Positions 1 through 11,000 of a stretch of 64,000 bases of DNA are shown one piece after another. Origin of the DNA: Alitta virens. Its lineage: Eukaryota > Annelida > Polychaeta > Phyllodocida > Nereididae. How positions within the stretch are numbered: the first letter of the stretch is position 1; each line of letters begins with the position of its first letter. The stretch is from positions 14,822,058 to 14,886,057 of the forward strand of contig OW028575.1 of the NCBI GenBank assembly GCA_932294295.1. The letters run 5' to 3'. The notes below the pieces were generated by a model. It was not told where the DNA came from. It worked only from the letters and a program-made list of their open reading frames with translations, and ran no database searches. The translations under genes and the position numbers were made by a program.

Positions 1-363
1 AATGAAATTACAGAATAATTAGATGCTCATGTGCTGAGTTTACGCAATTTTTGTTGTGACAAGCAGGTAATTTAGAAAAATTGCCTTAACTAAAACAATA
101 TGAATCCATTCCTCTTGTATTTTTAAGAGAAGATTTCTTTAGTCAATACACAGCCATTTATAATTAGGTCGCTGGGCTTTGAGGTGACAATGCACAGTGA
201 TATGCTTTGGACTAACATATTCATTTTGACGTACTGTACACAGTGTATGACAGTAATAAGATAAACAAAATTCTAATCAGTATATATTATTTTATGCACA
301 AATTTGTTAAATAAAAAAATAGGGATCAACATGACTGAAAAGTTGATTTAGACGTCCATGCGT
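1..363. other. AT-rich sequence, no gene seen
   Basis: There is no open frame of note and no recognisable repeat. The stretch leads directly into the 28-bp satellite, whose first full monomer begins at 364. Confidence 0.5.
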
Positions 364-1767
364 CATTGAAAACTGATAACTATAAGTTCAGCATTGAAAA
401 CTGATAACTATTAGTTCAGCATTGAAAACTGATAACTATAAGTTCAGCATTGAAAACTGATAACTATAAGTTCAGCATTGAAAACTGATAACTATTAGTT
501 CAGCATTGAAAACTGATAACTATTAGTTCAGCATTGAAAACTGATAACTATAAGTTCAGCATTGAAAACTGATAACTATTAGTTCAGCATTGAAAACTGA
601 TAACTATAAGTTCAGCATTGAAAACTGATAACTATTAGTTCAGCATTGAAAACTGATAACTATTAGTTCAGCATTGAAAACTGATAACTATAAGTTCAGC
701 ATTGAAAACTGATAACTATAAGTTCAGCATTGAAAACTGATAACTATAAGTTCAGCATTGAAAACTGATAACTATAAGTTCAGCATTGAAAACTGATAAC
801 TATAAGTTCAGCATTGAAAACTGATAACTATTAGTTCAGCATTGAAAACTGATAACTATTAGTTCAGCATTGAAAACTGATAACTATTAGTTCAGCATTG
901 AAAACTGATAACTATAAGTTCAGCATTGAAAACTGATAACTATAAGTTCAGCATTGAAAACTGATAACTATTAGTTCAGCATTGAAAACTGATAACTATT
1001 AGTTCAGCATTGAAAACTGATAACTATTAGTTCAGCATTGAAAACTGATAACTATTAGTTCAGCATTGAAAACTGATAACTATAAGTTCAGCATTGAAAA
1101 CTGATAACTATAAGTTCAGCATTGAAAACTGATAACTATTAGTTCAGCATTGAAAACTGATAACTATTAGTTCAGCATTGAAAACTGATAACTATTAGTT
1201 CAGCATTGAAAACTGATAACTATAAGTTCAGCATTGAAAACTGATAACTATAAGTTCAGCATTGAAAACTGATAACTATTAGTTCAGCATTGAAAACTGA
1301 TAACTATAAGTTCAGCATTGAAAACTGATAACTATTAGTTCAGCATTGAAAACTGATAACTATAAGTTCAGCATTGAAAACTGATAACTATAAGTTCAGC
1401 ATTGAAAACTGATAACTATTAGTTCAGCATTGAAAACTGATAACTATTAGTTCAGCATTGAAAACTGATAACTATAAGTTCAGCATTGAAAACTGATAAC
1501 TATAAGTTCAGCATTGAAAACTGATAACTATTAGTTCAGCATTGAAAACTGATAACTATTAGTTCAGCATTGAAAACTGATAACTATTAGTTCAGCATTG
1601 AAAACTGATAACTATAAGTTCAGCATTGAAAACTGATAACTATTAGTTCAGCATTGAAAACTGATAACTATTAGTTCAGCATTGAAAACTGATAACTATT
1701 AGTTCAGCATTGAAAACTGATAACTATTAGTTCAGCATTGAAAACTGATAACTATTAGTTCAGCATT
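364..1767. repeat. 28-bp tandem satellite, 50 monomers
   Basis: Fifty consecutive 28-bp monomers read by eye, starting ATTGAAAACTGATAACTA and ending GTTCAGC. They are essentially identical except at monomer position 20, which is A (TATAAG) in 22 copies and T (TATTAG) in 28. The length fits 50 x 28 = 1400 bases plus a short partial unit. The monomer carries TGA, TAA and TAG, and 28 is not a multiple of 3, so it is not coding. Near-perfect uniformity implies recent expansion or active homogenisation. Confidence 0.97.
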
Positions 1768-2402
1768 TTGTTAGATGAACTTTATCGCATTTCATCGTAA
1801 CCGTTCGTATTCAATAAACCTAACTAATCTTTAATGATTTATATACGTTTATCTTAACAAGGTCACTGCCAACCTTCACACTACAACAACTGCATCTGTA
1901 TCAGTTCAGCTCGTAGAGCTCTGTGTTTTAGTGACAACCCAGAGTCGTGAAGCTGCTAGAGGGGACTTTATCATGTTACAAAGAGCCGCATTGGTGCCGC
2001 CAGGTCGATAAATCAAGGAAATGTATTAAACATGTCCAGTGGGCATGCGCCACCGGAAGACCCTCACCAATCAAGGATTCGTTGGCATCGCTCGTTTCCT
2101 AGGTAACCCTGTCTTCTTCGCTTTGTCCTAAACCATTGTTAGAAACAGTTAAAGAGATAACAAAAACGTGCTGGCAATTTCACAACAAAATAAATAGTTT
2201 TTTTTGGCTTCCCCATTGAAGATAAGAAGGGCCTAAAACGCGACACGTCATGTTTGTAATATACCCAAGCCCACCATTAAAAAAGTTAGCAGTGTTTTAC
2301 TTCTGTCGTCATAAACGAGGCCCAAATGAAATGTTTTAGGTGTCACCTACACAATAGCTGTTTCTCTTTTATGCATGAATGGTTTGTTATGAAATACGCT
2401 GT
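1768..2402. other. non-coding flank of satellite
   Basis: No coding frame, RNA gene or repeat was recognised. Confidence 0.4.
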
Positions 2403-2403
2403 A

Positions 2404-2460
2404 TATACAGCCATGGCCAAAAGTTTTCGGAAACTTTAAAACACTTAAATTTTGGTCTGG
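2404..2460 (+). mobile_element. probable Tc1/mariner-type terminal sequence
   Basis: After TATA comes CAGCCATGGCCAAAAGTTTT followed by CGGAAACTTT. The CATGGCCAAAAGTTTT block resembles the terminal inverted repeat of animal Tc1-like elements (known-family comparison from memory). No matching inverted end and no transposase frame was seen in the next 3 kb, so this would be a solo or decayed end. Confidence 0.35.
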
Positions 2461-5409
2461 TTTCTTGCTTTATGGCACTTTTCTTGACTTGCTTTCTTTT
2501 TGGATCACATTTACTATTGAAAATACATTTGCACAATAATCACGCCAATATATAATAAAGTTACGGATGGTTGGTCAAAAGGAAGAGTCTAATTTTTCAC
2601 ATGTTTTTGCTGGCAGGAGTTGAGTGAAGAGCTCCAAGGTTCTTGATGAGTTTCACCCTTGTGACCTAAAAACAGTCTAAATCGTCCATGTTTTAACACA
2701 TTCAAGGTCTCCCTCTTAGGTATATTACCTGCAGTTCCATGAGCTTAGCATCAATAGACCTGACTATAAGTGTGGTTGACAGACCGAGAGACTAAAGGGA
2801 GGGACAAACTGACTGACATGCAGGCCTTCGCAATACTATAGGCCATATACGTGGTTACAAAACCTACGATGCAACTTATGGCCACGGCTTTAGTATTCCA
2901 AAGGCATAATAATCAGAATGATGAATTTCCTATGGTTGCTACTGAATATGGATGGGCTGTTTGTTGAAACACAGTAGAGACTTCATTATGTCAACAGTGT
3001 CTCTGCCCGTTGCTTTGTCTGGGGCACCATGCCGAAGGTCCACGGAAACTGAACGATGAGGCAAGCAGAGCCCAGTTTCCTAAGTTCAGACTAAAAGTAG
3101 TTCCTTGTTCACACCTAATTTGTCTTCAGAAATGCTGTTTATCAGGTGTTCGGCAGAGCCTTCCATATTATTCACCTCTAGGTGTCAGCACCTACTAGTT
3201 CATTTGCAGGCCTAAACAACTTGTGGACAGGTATAACCGCGTGAGGCTAATTTGTGGTAAGGTAAAATGACATGGGTTGACAACTTGACAGATGATCCGG
3301 AAGCCATTCCAGACTTGTTTGTGCGTCATATGTGGCACTAAAACGTTCGAAACGACGCCCCAATTGATTCGAGCCACTTGAACATGTGCAAAGTGATCTC
3401 ACATTTTGGAGGGCGGTGTAGAACGTCACTTTTATGAGCACCCTTTGTAACTGTTCAAACCTTTTTTTTCTTGACTGAGATCTTGACCACGTTGACTATC
3501 GAGCACAGACAGCAGATTGTCTGACAAATCAGTCATCTTTACTGATAGGGTAGTCAGTGTGACTAGACATGTTTTGGACTGAGAAGTTGGTCATTATGAC
3601 ATATAATAATCCCATATGAAATATCCACCTGTAAGATATTTTCTAAGGTCGACAAACTTGTTAGATAAAGCTGACTGGCAAGTTGGTCTATATCGGCTAT
3701 GGGGGTCAATCATTTTCGATACCTCCAAAATGTGTAAAAGTTAGTAAAAAAGTTCAAAACGTGAGGTAATTTGTGGCATTGACCAATAATCCACTCGAAG
3801 ATTAAATCAAAATGCTAGGAAAGCGGATTGGTCCATACCTCAGTGGTCCTAATTGTAAAGTAACATTTATGTGTGATTCCAGTGAAAACCAGACAATCTG
3901 ATGTGGTATGTTTTTAGAAGAATATCTTCTCATGACTCAGTATTTTGTCACCCTGACAAATCATAGCTGCATGGGATTATGTATGTTCATGGGAGTATGT
4001 ATGTTGTATGCATGTTGTATGCCTAGTGACCAATACAGGGGTCTGTGAAATTGTGAATGGAAACTCCAGTTATGCCAGTCCAGCTATCCCACACTACCGT
4101 TTTTTTTTATCAATCTTGGCTATTAGGCACTTTCTGCATGACACGTGGTGTGAGCCTTCACACTTTCAGGTGGTGGCATTCGTGCATTATATAAATCCAC
4201 TCACCAGGTGTCAAGTAAACCACCAATTAACTTGCACCTTACGTTTTGATCCACAATTACAACTCCATACCAAGTCGGGAGTCATTTCATGATCAACGTA
4301 TTGCACCACTCAGCATGAGAAGACCTCCAAGCGCTGTGACCAAAACAGGACACTGCCCAGACTAGCCCTCCCATACAAAATTACTCTATTATATCACATA
4401 GTAACAAGATTGGTTACATTTTTAAAATTATAAGTATATCGGTGTTATTAAGTTACTAAAAATACAAATCAACTGACAGGGCAAGGGGTTGGTTTTTACT
4501 TACATTAGACAGATATCAAACGACTTTGATACAATCGTATATAGTTTGTGGAAGTTGGTAAGTGGACAGATGGACACCACGTTGCTAATTGAAGCTCTAT
4601 ACATTATTTCATAAGTCAGTGTGCATATTTCCATGTCATAATGGGCTAAGATCAATTAACATATCACCTAGCCTTCCTCGGACATTCACAAATTGACTCC
4701 AATGACCATAAGAATGAATGAATAAGCTTTGATGACATCAGTGACATATGTATCTCAACTAATGCATAAAGCTATTATTGGTATGGACCTGTACTCATGA
4801 TGATCTCATCATGTTTATCAGAAGTCACTAATAGAAGGATCATACACTATTGATTCCCAATGCTATAACCTTGAACATTTATGCACGGTGAATGGACGTC
4901 TGAAATGCTAGCCTTACAGCACCCAAGTCCATGAACATTTCTCTGCCTGTGACATATGCCTGTCATCGAAAAGCCTACTTTCGTTGGTCACTTTATGTTG
5001 AGTTTATGGCATATTGTGTTATAAACTGAAATAAATTGGCAATTTGTTACAACTGAGCTTATTGGCCACTGCATGTTTTCATACAATTCGTTTTCTCACA
5101 TATATAAGAGCTGAATTGCTCCTGAGGTGATGTAAGTGTGATCCATCAAGTTACAATAAAAGATGTATCAGAATACAAATGAAGGATTTGTAATAAGACA
5201 TATCAACGAAACAATACATACAATGTACATGTTCGACGATGAAAAAGAAGAAGAAGAAGAAGAATCGACTGAATATTTGTGACTATAAGAAGGACCTTAT
5301 GCAAAGGTAGACCCTGCTGCTACTATGCATTTTGTAAAGGCTATCAATATGCTTCTTTACATATTTTGATAATGATCCCACATGTAATCACATGACTTGT
5401 GCCCTTAAG
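2461..5409. other. non-coding stretch, short GAA repeat
   Basis: All open frames are short and unlike any known protein. A small (GAA)n run lies at about 5241-5266. TCAGTCA/TGACTGA-like words recur between 3500 and 3680, but no clear repeat boundary could be drawn. Confidence 0.4.
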
Positions 5410-5466
5410 CCACTGTCACACGAGCCGGTTTTGCCGTAGTGAACCCGTAGTATTACGTAATAGTTG
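5410..5466 (+). repeat. left terminal inverted repeat of foldback element
   Basis: About 54 bp match the reverse complement of 7594-7650 with roughly six mismatches. The shared core is CACACGAGCCGGTTTTGCCG, followed by AGTGAACCCGTAG and ACGTAA. Confidence 0.88.
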
Positions 5467-5634
5467 CGGAAATCGCTACCCGGCTCCAAGCCGGCGGCCC
5501 CAATACGGCCACCCGTGGATACCCGGGGATACCCGGCAAGCACCCGTGGGACCCTTGGCCAAGCCGCGAAAGCCGGCCCCGGTAGCCGGTTGTGCCATGC
5601 TTGCATGGCACAACAGTAGAAATCTCACGCGTGT

Positions 5635-5810
5635 AAAAAAAAAAAAAAAAAAACCCGTGAAAGCCGGAGGGTGACCCGTGAAAGCCGGCGGGTGGCCCGT
5701 GAAAGCCGGCGAATTATCCGGCCCTAATTTCACCCCGGCGGCTTGTTGAGGGGTTCTACAGGTAACCCGGCGGCTATCACGGGTAACCCGGCGGCTTTCA
5801 CGGGTAAAGG
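5635..5810. repeat. inverted array of ACCCGTGAAAGCCGG units
   Basis: A poly-A run (about 5636-5652) is followed by forward CCCGTGAAAGCCGGCGG units. Then at 5746-5810 the same unit appears in the opposite orientation (CCCGGCGGCTTTCACGGGT). Another inverted-orientation block lies at 6447-6482. Confidence 0.75.
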
Positions 5811-5813
5811 CCC

Positions 5814-5844
5814 TTTCACACATAGCCGGATCAGACGCCGGAGC
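5814..5844 (+). repeat. 31-bp internal inverted repeat, left arm
   Basis: It starts TTTCACACATAGCCGGATCA and is an exact inverted match to 6409-6439, with a loop of about 560 bases. The outer sequences of both arms continue into the CCCGGCGGCTTTCACGGGT repeat. Confidence 0.85.
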
Positions 5845-6408
5845 ATCCCGGAGGACAACTCCGGAATACTCCCGCATACTCCGGGGAAAGCCGTGTAGAC
5901 ATCGTGTTCAAGTCCGGGATTGTCCGGCATTGTCCGTCATTGTCCGGGGCGCTCCGGGACCACCTTGGGACTCCGGGGGAAAAAATTATACATGTTTAAT
6001 TTTTCATGCCAGAGTTCCCGGAGTAATTTAATCCGTGTAGATCCGTGTAGATCCATATAGACTCCCAATATACTCCGCCGATCTCCGGGAATCTCCGTAT
6101 TGACTCCAGCATATCTCCGGCGTCAACCGGGCATGAATATTTCGCCGCCATTAACGCCGGAGAGTACAAGGAGCAACATGGTTCCACACGAATGAACACG
6201 GTGTAAAGACCGGTGATATCCGCGAAGGCACCGTGAAAATCCGGTTCACTCCGCACTCTAAACGTGACAGTCGTGTTAGCTCCGTGTTGCTCCTTGTTGA
6301 GACCTTATTGACATCGTGTACACATCGCCAAACATTGAGTTTTTGTTGACATTTAACAGCTCTTTGATCCCGTAACCCCCCGAAGGTAATAAAATGTTAC
6401 TCCTGGAC

Positions 6409-6439
6409 GCTCCGGCGTCTGATCCGGCTATGTGTGAAA
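6409..6439 (-). repeat. 31-bp internal inverted repeat, right arm
   Basis: Reverse complement of 5814-5844; contains CTCCGGCGTCTGATCCGGCT. It forms a nested stem inside the 5410-7650 element. Confidence 0.85.
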
Positions 6440-6522
6440 CCCCCTTAACCCGGCGGCTTTCACGGGTAACCCGGCGGCTTTTTGCTACCAGCGTCAGCGT
6501 AGGCAGGGAGGGGGGGGGGGTT

Positions 6523-7218
6523 GTATATACTTTAAAATGTTGCTGCTCCTCTAATATTAGTCCGATTTTCCTCAAATAAAGTCTGAATGGCAGTATAGCT
6601 CATACTGATTCCATACGTATTTTCGGATTAAAAATAACCCAAATATTAAGCGAGATATTTGTCTGAGAAGGCAGTTGTCTTGCGGCGGTTGCTGCTCCAT
6701 TTATATTAATCCGATTTTCGTCAAATCAGGACTTAATTGTAGTATAAATCATACTGATTCCATACGTGTTTTCGGATTAAGCGAGATATTTGTCTGAGAA
6801 GGTAGCTAAGTTGGCGGAGGCAAACAGTGGTGCTCTCGCAGACGTCCGCGCCCTGACCGTATCAATGCAGGAAGGGCTGAGCGCTTCTTTAAAATGCTGC
6901 TGCTCCCCTAATATTAGTCCGATTTTCGTCAAATTAAAACTGTATTGTATTTAACGAAAATCGGACTAATATTAGGGGAGCAGCAGCCTTTTAAAGAAGC
7001 GCTCAGCATTGATACAGTCCCGGCGCGGACGTCTGCGAGAGCACCACTGTTTGCCTCCGCCAACCTAGCTACCTTCTCAGACTAATAACTCGCTTAATAT
7101 TTGGTATATTTTCGATCCGAAAAAAGGTATGGAATCAGTATAAACTATACAACAATTTAGTTCTTATTTAACGAAAATCGGACTAATATTAGGGGAGCAG
7201 CAGCCTTTTAAAGTATAC
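6523..7218. repeat. long internal hairpin with 24-base loop
   Basis: The left arm (to 6929) and right arm (from 6954) are inverted copies around a short loop at 6930-6953. The unit CTAATATTAGTCCGATTTTC occurs near 6551, 6693 (diverged) and 6906 on the plus strand and near 6955 and 7173 on the minus strand. The left arm holds one extra unit, so the arms are unequal. CTCTCGCAGACGTCCGCG in the left arm pairs with its counterpart near 7024-7042. Confidence 0.88.
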
Positions 7219-7239
7219 TGCTGGAAGCTGCGAGTTACT

Positions 7240-7540
7240 CCTACTACTCGCCGGCTTACTCCTACAACTCGGCGAGTAACCCGTAGAACCCGCCGAGTAA
7301 CCCGTAGAACCCGCCGAGTCACCCGTAGAACCCGCCGAGGCACCCGTAGAACCTGCCGAGGCACCCGTGAAACCCGGCGGGTAACCCGTGGCAGCCGGGT
7401 AACCCGGCGGGTAACCCGTAGCACCCGGCGGGTAACCCGTAGCACCGGGCGGGTAACCCGTAGCACCCGGCGGGTAACCCATAGCACCCGGCGGGTAACC
7501 CGGCAGGTAACCCGGCGGGTAACCCGGCGGGTGCTGCCCC
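7240..7540. repeat. GC-rich tandem array of about 18-bp units
   Basis: Successive variants of CGGCGGGTAACCCGTAGCAC form an array just inside the right end of the foldback element. Its translations are low-complexity artefacts. Confidence 0.85.
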
Positions 7541-7593
7541 GCCCCTTTTTGCTGCCAGAACCTGCCGCCAAACCGGTGGGAAGAGCTGTTACA

Positions 7594-7650
7594 TAACCGT
7601 TACGTCACTCTACGGGTTCACTGCGGCAAAACCGGCTCGTGTGACAGTGG
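7594..7650 (-). repeat. right terminal inverted repeat of foldback element
   Basis: Ends GGCTCGTGTGACAGTGG, the inverted partner of 5410-5466. Confidence 0.88.
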
Positions 7651-7709
7651 AGGAGGAGGAAATTTAGCCACTCTTACAAGTTGCATACCTGCTGTTAAGT
7701 GAATCAGCC

Positions 7710-7925
7710 TTCACTTTCGTGGCGCGAAACCTACACCTATTACTTTTGTGGTATGACAGTATACTATCACTGTCGTGGTGCGAAGGTGTCGTGGGGCGAA
7801 GGTGTCGTGGGGCGAAAGTAGGTGCTGTCGGGGGGCGAAGGTTCAACTGTCAGGGGGCAAAACCTCTACTGTCGGGGGGCGAAACCTCTACTGTCGGGGG
7901 GCGAACCTTCGCACCAAGAAGTGAA
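7710..7925. repeat. small inverted-end element with 22-bp tandem units
   Basis: The ends read TTCACTTTCGTGGCGCGAA and, inverted, TTCACTTCTTGGTGCGAAG. Between them run tandem variants of CTGTCGGGGGGCGAAACCTC (about four good copies at 7826-7908) plus GTCGTGGGGCGAAGGT units. It lies between the right end of the large foldback element and an M1 MITE fragment. Confidence 0.7.
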
Positions 7926-7941
7926 CTCCTCGGCCACCATA

Positions 7942-8011
7942 AGTTATAGCTATAGCCAGGAATAGGTTGCTACAGCTGTCTAGAGTCGACCACATTTTAT
8001 GAAACTAACTG
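7942..8011 (+). mobile_element. M1 MITE, end fragment
   Basis: It matches the terminal 70 bp of the full M1 copies: CAGGAATAGGTTGCTACAGC, then CTAGAGTCGACCA, ending GAAACTAACTG before TA. The same end is seen in 35996-36069. The other half of the MITE is missing, probably lost through nesting or deletion. Confidence 0.8.
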
Positions 8012-11000
8012 TATTCTTGGATATGAGATATCTTCGTCTTTCTGCACTAGACCTTTTACCAAACAACATGTAACCCACACTCATGACTTTTCTTGGTGCC
8101 CAGGATGTATTGGGTATCAAAGCCTTTGATATCCAAGTCAGGTTTGTCTCCTGTGGTGCTACATGAGACCCCTCAGAGTAATGAAGTTTGTGGGGCATTT
8201 GCCCCCTCTGCTACATGGTCAATTTGACATGACATATTGCTCATGAATCGCGTGATACATTGAGGGACATGCTACGTTCTGACGTCACCGATGTAACGTT
8301 TCTTTGACGTTATGTGACGTTTCCGTGATGTTTCTTGATGTTTAGCGTGGGTGGCCAAATGGCATGGCTGGTCTGTAATGTGGTGATTCGAGTTGAGTGA
8401 CCCCAGTGGTTCCCTGTGGTGAAAGAAGGCTCGAGTGAAATTAGTAAATTAATCTAATTGCTTCCATGAAGGGTTCGGATATTTCTGATACTTATTGTAC
8501 AGCCAACAAAGAATGAACCAGCCATGAAATGATGAAAACAAATATGTCAACTAGACATTGCCCTGTACTTGGAGTCTATCCTGGGGCAGGTAAAATGCAC
8601 AAACTATGGAGTAGATGTTTATTGAAGCATCATCACCTCATCATCACGTCTGCCTGTGGTGCTATGTCATATTGGCGTTTCGTTCAACTATTTTTGTACC
8701 TTTGGGAGAAGACAAGACATTACTAGTGTACCCAATGAACCCGTACTCCATATCTCCTATGACATTATATCTTGGGGTACTACCCAACAGAGCTGGATGA
8801 CAACTGGGGCACCTGGGTGTACACGCATATGACGAATATGGCAGCCATGTCTCGACTGACTTTATTGGTGCACCTGGGTGCCCTTTGCAACCCCAAGTGA
8901 TTGGTTAAGGCCACCGTTATTTGATTCGCCTTGCCATTTCCTGTCACCAGGATCAGAACAGATACCCCAATGCTTGGCACTTCTTGCGTGCCTCCAGCAC
9001 TGAGATGACGTCGCCTACCCTGGCCTTTTCCTTAAAGAACTTTCTTTATGAATCCGGCCCTCCTTTCGTGTGTGGGTGTCCTTTCCTACTCTCATAAAAG
9101 ATCCGATAACCGCTGCTCCAGTCACTATGATGGCATTTTGACATGCCCTTTGCATTTGGACCCTGTGTGTCTATAACGTCAAAGGGTTTTGCTTTGCCCA
9201 AAGTCGACCGAAACAATTGGGATAACAAGGGAGACTGAAAGCAGACTGAAAGACCTTAACAGGAGACAAGAAGTCTATTTAGCCATCCATCGCTGTACTT
9301 AAATAGTCAAGTATGCACCCCTGGATACAAAGGTACAACCCATACACTAAGCTAATTTTCCCACTGAAGATTGTGAAGAATAGGCTATATTAAATTTCAA
9401 TGGACACTCTATTCCCTGGTGAGGAAACTTAGAAAAGTCCTTAATGACATGTATTTACTTCACTTGATTCGTGTTTGTAACATAATTGTGAGCCAATTTT
9501 GAAAATTAGGACCCCTACCAATTAGCTTGACCCATTTAAAAACAATATTGGGTTCACATGTGAGTACAGCTTTCCTACTTTTAAAAGGTGGAAATTAGCA
9601 CGTTATCTGACATTAGGAAGCTCGTGTCTTTGCTGTTGGTCTGAAGACATTACATGCCCCAGCATAGACACAGAGTGCAAGGCAATCTCATGTGAGCTGA
9701 GAGCTTTAGAGCTGACAATCAGCTCAGGCCCTTCAGTTGGTGTTGCAAGTATACAGTAATTACATTGTATTTTTATCTTATCATTCTAAATAATTACATA
9801 TAATACAAATTTTTACGGTGTTTTTTTGTTAAATATGAAAACATGAAGTCTATTCAGGTCGTACCAATGTAATATGTAGAAGGTCATGTGCAACACTGTA
9901 TCCGAAAATTTCTCAGTCTTAAAGGTTATAAACGTGATGAATGACATAAGTCCTGAATGCATCCTCACAGAAATAAAAGTAAGACATTTTAAAAAGTCCA
10001 CGATTTAATTCACAATTCTTGTTGAAAATTCTCCAATTTTAAAAAATGACATTCTAAAATGTCAAGGGCCACTGAAGGACAATGATACATTGGTTGGAAG
10101 AGCAAACTGACTTCTGGATTTTTGGTTTCATAAACTTCCTGTGCTGATTAACTCTTTTAAAGTCATCAAGATCAAGTATTGATGCAGATGGGGGATGGCC
10201 AGTTGGCTACTGCTTACAAGAGAAAATGGTTGATAGAGCTCACCAGCAAAAACCACAAACGAATTAGGCTCAAGGACCAAAGATAATTTGCCCAGTCAGT
10301 GTGGTCATGTCTTTAAAAGTCAGAACTTTACCGTATTGGCAGTTAATTGAAGTCCTTTACGCAACGATTACACTTAATTGGCAGCTCCTTTAAAGAGCTC
10401 TGTGACTAAATTACAATTATTGCGGAATTGAGAGATACCATTACAGCCCAGACCATCTGGAGCCAATAGAATCTGCCCAGACACTGCGCATCTGCTTTTG
10501 ACGTCTGGTCATGTAACGATGTATTACTTATACAAATTTATATTTTATAATTCATGTAAGGTACCTAAGAACATTCGATAGGCTCTGTTTTGGACAAGAG
10601 CATACCAAATTGTCAAAAATTTTATTGTGTATACACCTGTCGTAATGGTAAGATGGATGCTTCACAAGTTGTCTCACCTGTTGCCAGAAATCTGATTTCG
10701 TTGTGGCATTTACAAGTTTCAGATGACGTTGCAACAAAACCCCGCAGGTAACACCTTTTTCTGTCCGTTAACACCTTGCTGATCTTTTGTAATGGAATGA
10801 AGCTGCATTACTGTGGCTTTTGGTGAACATAATACCACGGAATGTTTCCTATCCTGGCTGGCACAGAATTGCCGAAGCGTCACATTGTCATTAGGAACTT
10901 TTGAAACATTAATGGTGATAGTGTATGTCAGCATTGTAGAAATGCATCAGATGGATATTCCTTATATTTAATCCCAGAGGAAGTTGCTGTCATACATGGG

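Larger units (their letters stand above)
5410..7650. mobile_element. 2.24-kb CpG-rich foldback DNA element, non-autonomous
   Basis: The element is bounded by inverted ends: CCACTGTCACACGAGCCGG at 5410 and its reverse complement ending at 7650. The interior is strikingly CpG-rich compared with the AT-rich flanks. It is built from short degenerate units such as ACCCGTGAAAGCCGGCGG and from nested inverted repeats (5814-5844 with 6409-6439; 6523-6929 with 6954-7218). Open frames inside it are only translated tandem repeats, so there is no transposase. No convincing target-site duplication was seen: the flanks read CCCTTAAG and AGGAGGAG. The superfamily is not assigned. Confidence 0.85.

Noticed and set aside
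364..1767. CRISPR-like array
   Set aside because: Monomers are contiguous with no spacers; it is a eukaryotic satellite.
5476..5877. 133-residue minus-strand frame with a polyphenylalanine run
   Set aside because: The run comes from poly-A at 5636-5652 and the rest from repeat units; not a gene.
7164..7571. Arg/Val-rich and Gly/Pro/Tyr-rich frames on the minus strand
   Set aside because: They are translations of the 18-bp GC-rich tandem units inside the foldback element.
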